Below, piece by piece: positions 23,301 through 35,515 of a DNA stretch of 64,000 nucleotides. The position numbers were made by a program, and so were the translations under genes. The first letter of the stretch is position 1; each line of letters opens with the position of its first letter. The stretch is from Melampsora larici-populina 98AG31 (Eukaryota > Basidiomycota > Pucciniomycetes > Pucciniales > Melampsoraceae). The DNA is taken from positions 2,482,399 through 2,546,398 of the forward strand of contig NW_006768767.1 of the NCBI RefSeq assembly GCF_000204055.1. The letters run 5' to 3'. The notes under the pieces are model-generated. The model saw nothing but the letters and a program-made list of their open reading frames with translations. It was not told the origin of the DNA and did not search any database.

Positions 23301-24870
23301 AGACGTGAGTTTTGCTAATCTTTTTGGAAATTCTTTATTTGTTATCTAATCAATGTTTTGGTCATCAAGATCATTGACAAGATGATGAAAGAAGATCTAG
23401 CAAAAGTCCATTTGAAGAAGTGTCGTCCACAAAAAAATGGATTGAAACAAGGATACTTTCACGAACTCATCTTCTCAGTTGGTGATTGGGAATCTCTTCA
23501 AGAAGTGATTCAAGAATTGATAGTGAGTTGTTCATCCCTTTCTACCCTATGTGTAGGAAACTCATAATTTCAACAGCCATTAAGAACTTTATGCCGCAGG
23601 ATGGAGGGTGATGAGCCTACTGGCTGTATGGTTCTGCACGAGTATGCTGAACTTCAATCCTCTCTTGTTGACCGTCTCGACTCACTCTTGGAAGACAATC
23701 AACTATACCCGATGATCAAGGAGATGCATCAACAAACAAGTCTCTACGTGGAAGAAGCAGTTGAATGCAACTCTCTTGTATTGGCTACCGTTTTTCACCC
23801 AAGCTTCAGGTTGGGGTTCTTTAGTTTGACTTATGAAGATGATTTGGGGATGAAAGAACACACCGAGGATCTACTACACGATTGATTCCACAGCCAACAA
23901 GCAGAATTGTCCCGCAAGGCTGCTTGAACCGACTCCATCAACAGTGATGATATCATTGAAGTCTCAGTCAATTCGGTCAAAAAGAAGATTCCAAAGGTGT
24001 TTGACCTTTACAAACGTGCCAACACCTCCAGTGATCTTGAAGAACTAGAACGTTACTTACAAGGATTAGATCCTCTAAACTGCAATGATCCAGAAGCGCT
24101 GTTGGACCCACAATGTGCTTTAGATTGGTGGAAGGCTGGTCTCTTTTTTTATATGTTGACCATTGTTATTCAAAGGTACTGATTTATATCTGACTCCTTT
24201 TATAACACAGGAGCATGGGATCAAGTATCCAGTTTTGTCCAGTTTAGCTCAAGACTACCTCAGCATAACAGCCTCCTCAGCTCCTGGTGAACGACTTTTT
24301 ACAGTGGCTGGGCAAGTTTGTTCTGCAAACCAAGCGTCTATGCGTCCCCGATGCATTGAGACTTCAGTCGGTAGCCGGATGTGGACTAGGAAAGGGGTAC
24401 TTTTACCTTGATCGTTTAGCAAGGTGAATAAGGTGATCGAATACATCAATAAAACCACTGGGGGTAGAGAGAAATCGCACTTAGATGTCAACAATGTTTA
24501 ATATTTGTTTCATTTCATCTCAGTGTCACATTTCATCTATCTTATCATATGTCTTTCTTCTATGCCTATGCCCTTTTTATGCTGTTCTCATTCCCCCATA
24601 TGCCTCTGGAAATTTATATGCTCCCTTCTTTGATCAATCAAGTTGTTGATTTTAAGTCAATTTTGCACTCGCTACCCCGCCTCGCCAACCTGATTTTTAT
24701 CACGGCCAAGCATCGTTCCTAGAAACTTTGGGACACAAAATGCCATACCTCGCTCCGTTTCTGACCCATTTTGGGTTTCAGTAACGGCCACTATAGCTAT
24801 TGACTTCAGGTGAAATCAAAAGTCGCTACACTGACACAAAACGTGAAAAAAGCTTAGCAAGCCAGCCTTG
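20308..24870 (+). mobile_element. hAT transposon, full length, decayed
   Basis: 4,563 bp, bounded by the 11-bp inverted repeat CAAGGCTGGCT (20308-20318) and AGCCAGCCTTG (24860-24870). It is flanked by GTTGAAG on both sides (20301-20307 and 24871-24877), an almost complete hAT 8-bp target duplication. Just inside the left end (20317-20363) CTCAGTTGCGC and GCGCAACTGAG form a subterminal palindrome around further GCAGC/GCTGC motifs. It encodes a multi-exon hAT transposase on the plus strand. Confidence 0.85.
20947..24411 (+). pseudogene. hAT transposase, inactivated
   Basis: Exon frames can be followed across GT-AG introns from the ATG at 20947 to a TGA after the dimerisation domain at 24411. 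A BED-like finger (CKWCHKEVRISGSS...LCAHRDG) lies near 21745-21815. The catalytic-core region includes SMFTLIQDVW and WRFVVRHLTLKLVAWHHKG near 22270-22420 and TDSGSNN near 22575. The C-terminal hAT dimerisation motif reads YPVLSSLAQDYLSITASS then GERLFTVAG near 24220-24310. A very acidic insert (22750-22965) precedes the helical region. Disabling lesions: in-frame TGA at 21181, 21370, 22969, 23883 and 23925, all where Arg (CGA) would fit, plus a frame change near 22600. Not functional as it stands. Confidence 0.82.
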
Positions 24871-24877
24871 GTTGAAG

Positions 24878-25560
24878 ACTTGAGCTCCAAAAAGCGGCTT
24901 CACAACCTCGTCAATCCCCATTGAGCAGAACACCACAAGCTTCACGCGGCACTAGGAGATGATGGCACCGTGTGTGAAATCCTCAACAATTTACGTAGAT
25001 CCGAGGTATATCTATAAATCACTTGGTATGTCTATATCATAATTCGAAGTTGGTGTTCCATTAACTAAGTGGAATCAGTAAGAAGGAAGGTAGACAACGA
25101 CAAACTGCAGATCCAGTGAATTCATACAGAATAATCATTCCAGGATGAGAGATGCAACTTTTTGTCGTTTGGTTGTTCCCCCAAAGGACACTTGGTTGTG
25201 GAAAAGTTGGGAATCTATCAAGACAAACGCAACAGCAGGACAACTTACGAGTTCTCCGCTTCTGCCCATCTTTTTCCCATTCTTTGCAACTCTTCCAATC
25301 CATCCTCCTGAATCCACCAAATCAATACAGCAGAGCCATTAGCTCTAGGAGTGGTCATTCTAGTCTCTCAGTTTGGTCGTTTGTTTCTTCCCACCCACCC
25401 ACACCTAAAAAAAAAGTTATAGTACCCATTTCTCTCATTGCTTTTATCAACATCCACGAACCTCTCAATTAGCCACTCTCACAATGAAGGGAGCTCACCG
25501 TTTCTGTAATATATATTCCTAGTTTTATTTAATACTTTCACCACATTACATTCCCCATAA
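24878..25560. other. Intergenic between hAT and next TIR element
   Basis: Near 25380-25490 there is a pyrimidine-rich stretch with CCACCCACCCACACC followed by an ATG at 25484, which looks like a fungal leader, but the frame closes after 12 codons. Otherwise nothing seen. Confidence 0.4.
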
Positions 25561-26056
25561 TAGGGGTTGGGCAAAAAACTGACCAACCGGTTTTGCACCC
25601 TTGAGAAATAAATTGAAAACGGCCAAAGATGGCCGAGATCAACTGGGTGCAGGTTTCACAGACCTCGCTGTGCCGGGTTACCCAAAGAGACCCAAAGTCA
25701 GTCTTTGGGTCTGATTTTTCTCCTCCAGCCCCACCAATAGCTCAGCTTGAAGAACTTGGGCAAGTTTTTGCACCTTTCACGGATCTGTAAAAGGTGCAAA
25801 AAGGGTGTTTGCAAGGCTTGTGGTGCCGCAAATTGCTTTCCCTGTAGGAGCTTTTGAACGGTTATAGCGGTGGCATGATCACAAAACCAATCATACCAGT
25901 CAACATTTTTGGAAAGCAAAAAGATGAATAAAAATGTTTGTTGGTTTTGTGTGGCTTTAATATTAATTTCAGCCATCTCTTAAGCGTTCCCAAAAACTTG
26001 AACTGCGATTGAACAGGGTTTGGAAACTGGTTGGTCGGTTTTTTGCCCAACCCCTA
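25561..26056. mobile_element. TIR element, 496 bp, TAGGGG ends
   Basis: Terminal inverted repeats of about 33 bp: TAGGGGTTGGGCAAAAAAC then YGACCAACCRGTTT at both ends (25561-25593 and 26024-26056). No coding capacity. TAGGG ends are common in hAT elements, but the flanks (ccccataa and acatgcgt) show no clear target duplication, so the superfamily is left open. Confidence 0.75.
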
Positions 26057-27324
26057 ACATGCGTCCTCAATATAGACATCATTGTTTTTTTTGGCTAACA
26101 ATATCATTAATAGCGACTTTTACCACTATACTTCTTTAATACCGATTTCAAAATCATACTATTCAAAAAAATTGTTACAAGATAGAAAACCGACAAAGTA
26201 CAGTAGAAAGTTTTTTTAAGTTGTTTTATCAGGTTATGTTTTCTGCACACATGAGACTAGTGGTTTGTAGAGGTGTTTCTTTTTTACTTATTATCATGAT
26301 GTACATGGTTGTTGGCGTTTCACTTGATTCTTTGTGCGTGTAGCCTCTGGCCTCCCCTTAGGGGTCTTTTCTGTGGTCGCGACGGCTTCGGCCTTTTTCT
26401 CATTTCTCATCTTTCAGTTGCGGCAATCAAAAAGACCTCGTTTCGTGCGTGCCGCTCCGCGGCACCACTCCGTGTACACTTAGACCGATGTGACAAAGTG
26501 TGCCTCTTCCAGCAAGACTAATTCCGTAAGTACATATCAAGCTCCCCCATTCGGTGGGATTGACGTTCTCGCACATCGGTCGCAGCGACACCTATTTAGG
26601 CTTCCCGGCAAATCCAATTCGAAGTTTGGGTCGAAAAACCCTAGCATATCGCCGTTATTTTGTCAAAAATCCCGTTGAAAATTAAACCAAAATGACGACA
26701 GCTGCAAATTGTCTTGGATTGTTCAAAAGCCTTTGAGGTTCTTTGTATGACTATATAGGTCCGACCGGCTCGGGTCGGCGGGGGAATTTGTAACTGTGAC
26801 TGATCAGGAGCGAGGGACTTTGTTAATTTTGATATCTTGTGTATGACGCAAGTCACGCAAGCTGAAGATGATCACGTTCTCTACGCTTTCATGCCCTATG
26901 TAGCATGGCCTTCACTCACGATTCCATTGGTTTGTTAGGGTTTGGATATATATCTTTATATATGTATATGGTTCTTCACGATATCTGTTTAAAGATATCT
27001 CGATGTCTTCGATACATATGAACCCATCTTGACAAAGTCCATCGAAGTGGTATGCCCACCCAAATCGGCACGAAATGAATTTGACAGAGTGAGAATCCAA
27101 TAAAGCATGCATGAAAACTTTGCGTAAAATACACTTGGCAAACAGCACACCTTTCCCACCATGAGAGTACATCTTTTTTCAAATCTTGTCCACCTCAGAG
27201 TTGTTCTCTCCTGACGCTTCCCACCTCAGCTTTCAACTTTTCTTGTTTCTGATCCAGTGATCATTTCATACCACAGCCAGCCCGGCTTTCAGTCATTCTA
27301 CTTGAGTCACACAATCACCCTGCA
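26057..27324. other. Intergenic with GC-rich island
   Basis: AT-rich apart from about 26340-26640, which is markedly GC-rich with many CpG (for example GGTCGCGACGGCTTCGGCC and GTGCCGCTCCGCGGCACC). No frame or RNA gene could be supported there. Confidence 0.4.
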
Positions 27325-29719
27325 ATGTCTTCGACTCTCACTATGCTGAAGAAAATGACGGAAATCCTAAATTTCCCTCCCGGCATAAATCCATACCGAT
27401 ATGCGGCAAAACTCCTCGAGGTGAGTTAACTCCCTTATCAAGTCTCTCTTACAATGATCACTTCGAGTTTTGGCAAAGATAGAATAGGCTGATGCATTAT
27501 ATTCAGGAAAGAAGATTTCCCACAGTTCCCAGATCCACTTTCCAAATTCTCAAAGTTTTCGGTGTGACTCATATGTGTATCATATGCATATGTTGTGTGG
27601 TTATCGTGGTCCCAATCATGCTCAGCAAAGCGAAGCGGCTAAAATACTTGTGGACATTCAAAAAAGCATTCACTGGCAAAAGTAAATGCAATATCGACTT
27701 CTTGTGGATCTTCGTCAGAGTCTGGATTATGAATGTGAAGTGGCGTGATGAAGTAATTCGTAGCTAATCTTTCTTTTTAAATTCTCACAAAAACTCTTGG
27801 AGATGAAAAGTCATTCTACATTCCCAACAGCGTTCTTGCAGGTAAGGAATCATCAATTGTACTTTATCCTTGGATTGGTATCTAACTTCGATCATAACAC
27901 GATGATCAATCAGTGGCGGTGACCCAGCTGGTCAGCAGCGTTCTTTGCCTGTTATACGCGTATCTGGATTACATCTCCTTCAAGTCGTCCACGATAGCTG
28001 GTCGTGTTTATCTCTACGCCTGGTTAGTCCGACCATCTCTTCTGATCGAATTGCTTTCGGAGAGCCAATCTCAAACGCACGGACACTTTCTAATCTTGCA
28101 GGGTACAGGTGATGTGGCTATTCGGCTTCTACGGTTATTGGATAACAGGTTCCTCATTTCTCACTGAATCTTGTGCTACATATCTCTGCGAACGGGGGCG
28201 GATCCACGTAGAAGATCAAATGTAATTTTGACATCCTGATTTTGATTTTTGACAGGATGGGCTGGACTTTGCACGATGTAATTCACCCTGCTTCAGTATC
28301 TTTTTGACCTGCGTTCAGAGTAATTTGATGGATGTAGACACTAATGTTCTGATTGAATATTGCCAAAATATTTTCAAAAAAAAACGCGTTTGACTTCTCG
28401 TGCTGCACTTCCGGTGGACCAGCCTCTGTTCGCCACTTGGTCAAATCCCTCGACCACTCAGACCGCTCGTCACTCGACCGCAAGTAGTCAACCTAATAGG
28501 CATACTATTTCCCGTGGCAGTTTCCGTTGGCACGATCGCTTGGGTTTTCTTCCTGATCTTTGCTTATCATCATGAGTCTCTAACCTTCACCCAGCTGAGT
28601 GCGTCGATTATGGTGGCGGGTGATGAATTTGAAGCAGGCAAGACTGTTGATTTGAAGGATCTTATCAAAGTGGGCTTGAAGTTCCACAACGTCAATAGCG
28701 AGCTGATGAGTAGAATTCGATGGAACTCGTTCTTCTGGGCAATCATCGGATTCATCACTCTCTTGGTGGGCCTCTTCACTTCAACAGCTCTGATACATCT
28801 TTGACACCAAAAGGTAGCCAACAGTCTTCTCAGGATCAACTGAGCCTTTGGCTCGTTTTCTTTACAAAATAGCTCTTTGTCCTCTCGGGCTGGTCCCTTA
28901 TCGCGCTCCTCCGACATGGCGCGACAAAACTCGAAGCACTGAAGCCCAATAACGCACATCTCAAACTGAGCGATGTTACACAATTCCTTAGCTCACATCC
29001 AAAACAAATTGCTCGAGATCTCAAGCGTGGATATGGTCAATCTCTTCTTACCTTTAGTTATCTAGTCTCCTTTTAAGTTTGAGTTATTATGGAAAGAGTT
29101 CCGGAAGGCGCGACTTGATGAAACTGACCTGCTTCCCACCCTCGTAACCATTCACAGCATATGTTGTCTGTCATTTTGTGATTATGATGGCCTCGATGTC
29201 ATATAAGATTGTGATCTGTGTGATTATCGGAGTTCATGCGGACTTGATGGTTATGGAGTAAGTCCAAAACTCATGACCTGTCTCAAATAAAGCTGAACAT
29301 CCCTCTCCGATCGTTCAGCGCCAGATGGAGATCGTTGGGATCTTGGTTGTATCTGTTGTGTGGAGTCATAGTGGCACCTGCAATGCTCTTACAAACTGTA
29401 TGTAGTCTTGACCCACCTTGACTTACAAAGGCGTGCGTATGGCAGGTTACTGACAATTAGGTGGACCTTGATCATCTACATATAGTGGCGAATCTTCACG
29501 GACCTAGATATCATCATTCCCGAGAGTCAAGTAGGAGAGACCCATCCAGCGGAAACAAATTGTGACACAAATATAGAAACAGATAACTACTCCTTAGAGG
29601 ATTTTTCGCTTTGCGACGTCAAGGCAACTTGTGAGGTTCCCGAGGTCCAGATTGTTCAGGCTAGAGTCGCAACTCGCCCAGCAAGAGCACAGGTGATAGT
29701 CATTCGACGTGCATTTTGA
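27325..29719 (+). CDS. Seven-TM receptor-like membrane protein, multi-exon
   Basis: Exon 1 is 27325-27420 (32 residues, PGINPYRYAAKLLE) and exon 2 begins at 27507 (ERRFPTVPRSTFQILKVFG). Following GT-AG junctions, seven hydrophobic helices appear in order: MCIICICCVVIVVPIMLS; VTQLVSSVLCLLYAYLDYI; VMWLFGFYGYWITGWAGLC; NLIGILFPVAVSVGTIAWVF; FFWAIIGFITLLVGLFTSTA; a helix around IVICVIIGVHADLMVM; and SWLYLLCGVIVAPAMLLQ. A soluble tail of about 75 residues follows (WRIFTDLDIIIPESQ...), ending at TGA 29719. This topology fits a receptor-like or 7TM-type protein; no G-protein or transporter signature was recognised. The exon 2-3 boundary near 27760 needs the donor GTAGCT at 27768 to keep frame with AVTQLVSS at 27914, so exact exon limits are provisional. 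Confidence 0.68.
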
Positions 29720-30585
29720 GCAAAGGTTTTTGAAAGCTGCATTTCATTTCTTCTCTTCATTCTTTGCATGTATCTCCTCACCCCAATCACTTCTTACAAC
29801 TCGTTCATTTGTACTAAAGTCATAAATCAATTACCATCACTTTGTGGTCACCCCACCAGTTTAAGTTGATCGAACATCCTAGTGCTGTCCCAACCGGTGC
29901 AACCTCTTTTGGCAAAACTCTACTATATAACCATTTTGAATGATCGCGTCTTGGTTCATGTGGAGCTGACTTCTTCAATTATGTGTTCTGGCCAAGTTCA
30001 CATAACTATATAGCAACCCTCTTGTCAAACATCTGCTCAAACCCATCTTTTACAAAGCTTAATACAAGTAGCACAATTCTTTCCGGAACACTATCAAGAC
30101 AGAGTCAGATAGATTTGAGGATACCGATTTATTATCTTTTCCTGTTGAAGTGTAAATGACATGAAGTCAAACATAGCATCCAGGGAGTGAGTGTCAAGGT
30201 GCGAATTTTTCCTCACTCCTCTCTAGGCTTACTCCTCTGTGACATATTCTCCTTGATTAAGATATGTAACTCCTTAAATAACAATCAATTGGTTCTAGTC
30301 TTGAGTCAATTAGTTTTTTTGTACAAGAGACATAGTCTTTGTGCAGATGTATGTAGCTGATAAAATCCATCACAGATAATCTTTCAACCAAAAAGTGATG
30401 AGCTATGTTCAACCTGATTCAAAATTAGGATATTCCTTTTCCATTCTACAAGCACAGATACAAATACAACTTACACAACACACAAACCCACACTGACACA
30501 AGTATAAAAGTACAAAAAACTCAAACAAATCCCAAAAATCCTCAATCAAGTACACATATAGAAATTCTCAGCCATCCAAGATTCC
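29720..30585. other. Convergent intergenic region
   Basis: 3' flanks of the seven-TM gene and the condensin gene. No gene, repeat or RNA seen. Confidence 0.5.
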
Positions 30586-33500
30586 CTAAGCAGTTTGATT
30601 CCCATCATCTTCTTGATCAGAGTGTTTCTCATTTTCCTTTTCTGTTTCTTCTCCTTCATCTTCTGAATCATCTTCATCTGTACTACTTCCAATTAGTGAG
30701 CTGAGTTCTTCATTAATTGCTGCTACTTTTGGGTCTGCTCTACTGGCTCTTGGTCGTCTAGTAAGAGAGAGAGAGACCATCGAATGTCACATGTCATTAG
30801 TAAATGGTCACAATGAAGTACGACAACATATCACAGAGCCAATAACTTACACTGATCGCCGTGGTGCCGGGTCATCTTCGTCTTCATCGTCTGTAAGACT
30901 TTGTTTCCGCATCGCCAGCGATTTTGCACTCTTGGTTGATTTTTTGATACTGAAGTATGACATATAAGACAAGAACCCAACAAAGATAACAAATCAATAT
31001 TCAGTTTTCGAAGTAAGATATCATGGGGCCAAAGATCTTTCATCTTGACGTTGAAAGTGAATATATACGCACGGTGTCTTAGACTTCCTTTTGGATGGAA
31101 CCTTTGCTTGATAATCATCACTATCAGCACCTTGCTCCAAACCACTTTCTGGTTCATCATCACTACCTTCTTCTTTCAAATTATCAATAAACTCTTGTAT
31201 ATAGTTGAAGAATGTCTCAAGACCTGCGATTTCACGTAAAGCTTCTTCTTCCAATGGGTTCAATCGATCTGGAAACTTTTTCTGTAATCCAGTTTGAAAT
31301 TTGGCAACAACGTTTTTAGAAACTGAATCGCTTAATGGTCGTCGCTGAATTGGGGATGAGATAGTCCATTTCAGAAATGATGTCTGAGTTTTATTGTCAA
31401 AGCAAATAATGAAATCTCTCTTCTTTGTAATAAGACGAACCTCTTTTAGTTCCTCTATCAGCAATATCAAGCCACGAAGTTTGGCCTCATTCTGAATCGT
31501 CTGAGGGATATTCAATTTGGGTAATATTTGACACAACATTTTTCTCTCGTCCTCTTCATGCAAGTCAAGTTTCACGTCAGCTAGGGTTTACAACGAGAAT
31601 CAAGAGATTCGCAACTCACTTTGGGTGGAAGTGAAGAGAGTCTTGATAACTTCAATCGCTGCATCGAGATGAACCTCCCAGTCCACTTCACATCCCGGAA
31701 GAACACTGAGATGCAGATCAAACAACCGTCACCACTTTAGCTGTTTTGCACGGCTTTCGTCAATCATGAGTGATGGACTGGAGCACTGACACTACTTTCG
31801 ATGGATCTGTCCAGTCTACCAACTGGACAGAGATCTGAGCAGGAGAGAGCATCTCACTCTTATCTTCTTGATCATCATAAACACCACCCAACACGTCTAG
31901 TGCCGGCAGCATCATCTGACCGAAGTAGAAGTGGAAAGCAATGTCCGGTTACGATGTCAGTTGGTTGTTCATTTCTTGCACATAGTGAAGGTGAGAGTCA
32001 CTTACAGATTGCATCCGCCGTTGATTTGCCGAAGAACAGTAACAATACACTGGCAAGAAATAACTGAGACATTGTCTTAGTTTTTGATTGTCACACGTTT
32101 CTGGAGAAAAGTAGACCAAGACAAGCATTTGGAGTACCTATAAATCCAAATAGAGACAGGGATTAAGTCATCTGAATCAGCAAATAATTGTCCAAAAAAG
32201 TTCACTTACTTCAGAGTTTGTGATAATACCCGACAACATAAGCTTAGAAATTCCTACGACAGCGGTCGCCTGAACTTCTTTAGACTCTTGGTCCAATGAG
32301 TACAATAAGAATTCTACCACCCTATCCGGCTATGCATGGGTTCAGAGGTAAGAAGAATCGTCAGCTCGAGAGAACAGACCAAACCAGAAAATCAGACAAT
32401 GGATCCTGCTTACCCCATGACCCTTTTCAGCCAGAAATCCAATACCATGTTGCAAGAGCAGATCAAAGACAATTTTCAACACTTTGGTCCTCAGTTCAAC
32501 TTCTGCTGCTTGAACTTGATGAATAAAAACGCCAAATGAATCCAGGGCGATTTGCTACGAGGAAGAGCACGTAAGATATCAACGACTTCACAACCAGAGG
32601 ATGATAGTCCAACCATTGACTTACTCGATCCAATAAGCTACATAGACCCAAGCAGACCAACCCCCCTTCACGAATTGGGCCTTCTTTACAACGAACAGCT
32701 GGAACGATTAACTCATGAACTATGCCAAACATACTGGTGTTATCTTTGATGGACTATAAAAAGGAGTTGTTTGACATTCAACATCTCTTTCAGAAGGGTT
32801 AGACCAATGCCAAAACCTACCCCCGAAACTCTCTCGAGCAAAGCTTTTACAATAGCCAGGGATCTCAAGTCGAGGCTTGCATTGACCGGATTGAGCGAGA
32901 AGGTTGCAACTCGTATTCCACCGTCTTTGCCTTTTCTAAAGCTGGCCTCTCCATGTCCTTCGTCATCATCTTCATCGTCGTCGTCGTCATCGCCATCACC
33001 TCCGCCGCTGGCCGCTGGTCGCCCATTCGCGTCACTCGCGCAGGCCGGGTCAGCTTCTAAATTTCCTCGTAACTCTTGAACCGACTCGACAATCACTCGC
33101 ATGAAGTCTCGCTCGCCTGTTGATAGCTTAAGTAAGATCTCCAAGCAGCCGGCGATGAGAGGAAGAGGAAGGAGCTGATCCACAATTAGGTCACCTGTAG
33201 ATCACGGAAGCTAGTGATGAGCAAAAGCAAACATGATCAGACGTAGAAATTGAAAGCTACACACGTAACAAGGAGAACATTTTTCTTCGACCAGTTTCGT
33301 CACCATAGTCCGCCAACATGGCTACAGAAAGGAGTTCTTTCAATACAAAGGTCTTTGCTTCACCCTTCCTGACTATTTCTTGAGTTTCCTCGTCGGCCAT
33401 GTCTGTTGAGGAAGTCTTAGAGATGAGCTCTAGTGCTTCAGACAAAGCCGTGAAATTATGTTCAATTCGAAAAGCGAGAGCGGTGACCACTGGCATCACT

Positions 33501-35162
33501 TGATCCAATCTGGCTTCGTCCTGATAGTAATATCAAGAAAAGATATCATGGGAGTAAACGTCTGAATCTCGTTATGCCCTTGGCACAAGCAGTGCTCTAT
33601 CAACTCACCTGAATAGACTTCAAGTGATTAGTCACAACGCGTAACAAAAAAGCCCTTTCTGGATTAATGTCAGCCCACCAGGATTCGGACCATAACTCAA
33701 CAGGCGTAGCTTCCCCCGTCAAGTCTTCGACCTCAAGACTATCTTCCAGTCCACCAGCTGAGATCCAAGCTTTGACAGCTCTTTCGATGTTTTCTGTTTT
33801 CACCAATTCACCTTCACTTTCTTCTTCTTCTGAAATCAATCCTACAAGGTCCATCGTCTGAAGGAACTTTTCGATATTACCACCAAACCCTGATCGGATC
33901 CAACAATTGACTAAACTTGTGGCTTCCTTACGAACAGCCTCTTCACGATCCTTCAAACCTTTGAGAATTAAATGACGTTCGTCCAAAGTAAAACACTGAG
34001 AAGGGTCTGGTGAAAGGGTAGGTTCTGGTTTTGCATTGACGGCCAAAAACAGGTCTCTGTAGACCGTCCGTCGGATAAGAGTGTCAACATCTCGTAGTCT
34101 GGTCAGAACGGCGGGTAAGGTGATCGAGTTGGGTACTTCGCATAGTTTATGTAAAACTGTACGGCGAACCTCACTTGTTTTGCGGTAAAATCAGTCACAT
34201 CCGCAACATCGGGTATCAAAGTGATCAAATTTGCTTACGAGGATGGATCACGGATCATTAGGTCAATTAGCGCGTCATTAACATTCACTTCGTCCTCATC
34301 TTCATCCTCCTCTTCGCCGACTGGTCTAAAGTTCATCAAAGCAATAGCGGCTTGTTGTCGCACATCTTTCTCTTTATCGTGACTTCGGACCAGTAGTTTG
34401 GACTTGAGTTCACTAAAAAGATCATTGCTGCGGATGGAGAGTGAAGGTTTTGAGTGAGCACGATCAAAAAATATGAGCGATATAAATTTCAGTTTATTGA
34501 CGTACTCAATATCTTCGAGACTGTTCACCACATAAGCCAGCAACTGACAGCATCTGAATCTAACGATCTTGTTCTTTGCTTCAAACCCGCGGTTGAGATA
34601 TTTGATTATGTGTAATAGCAGTCGATTGGTAGGAGTTTGATCTGACGAATCCTTGAGAGGGTCTGAGGAAAATGATAGTCACTCCTTTTTGCCAAAAAGC
34701 TAACCGACGGATAGAATATAGACGAAAAGACTGACCATGATCAGTAGCAAATGAACAAAACGCTCCAATAAACTTGATCACCCGATCCACCTCAACAATA
34801 CCCTTTTTGGTTGAAACCAAGTTATCCAGTACAGTATAGATTGCTTCAGTGAAAGTCTTCTCGCCCGTAAGTTTGATAGTCTTTTCAGTATCTTTCATTT
34901 CATCGGCGTCAGTTTCTTCAAAGATTGCGCTAGCCGAAATAAAGATTCTGTGTAGATTGTTGACCAATTTTCGATGACCAGTTAATGAGTTTTGAGATTG
35001 ATTAAAGATAGCAAGAATTGAATTTGAGATCGTGTTGAGTGTGTCATTCTTTTTGTTGGTGGTCTTAACTTCATCGACTGGAGCGTCTTCGGGAATTGAG
35101 GTAGCCGTGGCAGGCTTCTTTGACCTTGAGCTAGTTTTCTTCGTTGATGGTGCTCGAGCCAT
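30586..35162 (-). CDS. YCG1: Condensin complex subunit 3 (CAP-G / Ycg1, HEAT repeats)
   Basis: Non-SMC HEAT-repeat subunit of condensin, which grips DNA and is needed for mitotic chromosome compaction. Start ATG 35162-35160 (MARAPSTKKTSSRSKK, a basic tail); stop TAG 30588-30586. At least ten exons. Diagnostic stretches in order: ILAIFNQSQNSLTGHRKLVN near the N-terminus; LNRGFEAKNKIVRFRCCQLL then AYVVNSLEDIE; a HEAT segment with KEKDVRQQAAIALMNFRPV and an acidic EEDEDEDEVN; ALIDLMIRDPSS then EVRR; RHLILKGLKDREEAVRKEAT; and LSPAQISVQLVDWTDP further on. The C-terminus is strongly acidic (STDEDDSEDEGEETEKE), as in other family members. A poly-Asp/Glu run also lies near 32940-33000. It is divergent from the EF1-beta gene. 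Confidence 0.87.
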
Positions 35163-35515
35163 TTTGGTTGGGCAATTGGAAGACGATGAGATGGTATTAC
35201 GTCGATTGAGGAAGTTGTAGTTTGTTTACTTCTCCTCTGGTAGACCTGGATTCATGCGCTGACCAGCATTTCACAATTTTTAGCGCGTCAAGATGTGTGA
35301 AGGTGAAGTCGTGTGTCAGTCGGGTATCTCGGCCATCACACATATAGTTCACGTATGTGTCAGCTTAAGGCCTGTACAACACAACCCACAAGTCGTCGTC
35401 AAAGCTTCGGGACTGCTGCGCATCGGGTATAAAAGGTGAGTTCACTTCAGACAGTTCAACACTCATCCAACCAACTTTTTGCACTTCCACCCTCCAACTC
35501 ATCAAATCAATCACA
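35163..35515. promoter_or_regulatory. Divergent promoter region, condensin / EF1-beta
   Basis: 353 bp between two start codons facing apart. It contains a canonical TATAAAAG at 35428-35435, 81 bp upstream of the EF1-beta ATG, followed by a pyrimidine-rich leader (CACTTCCACCCTCCAACTC). The condensin side has no obvious TATA box. Confidence 0.6.
35428..35435 (+). promoter_or_regulatory. TATA box of EF1-beta gene
   Basis: TATAAAAG positioned 81 bp upstream of the start codon, with the pyrimidine-rich leader between. This is typical of highly expressed translation-factor genes. Confidence 0.65.

Noticed and set aside
21181..23927. In-frame TGA codons in the hAT as recoded codons (Sec or a reassigned code)
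   Set aside because: Housekeeping genes in the window use TGA as a normal stop (for example 10745-10747, 5378-5376), and the hAT also has a frame change; decay is simpler.
25484..25522. ATG after a good pyrimidine-rich leader, possible gene start
   Set aside because: Closes after 12 codons and no convincing donor site continues it; recorded only as intergenic.
27825..27840. 11-nt microexon between AG and GTAAGG in the seven-TM gene
   Set aside because: Including it breaks the frame into AVTQLVSS; a single longer intron fits better.
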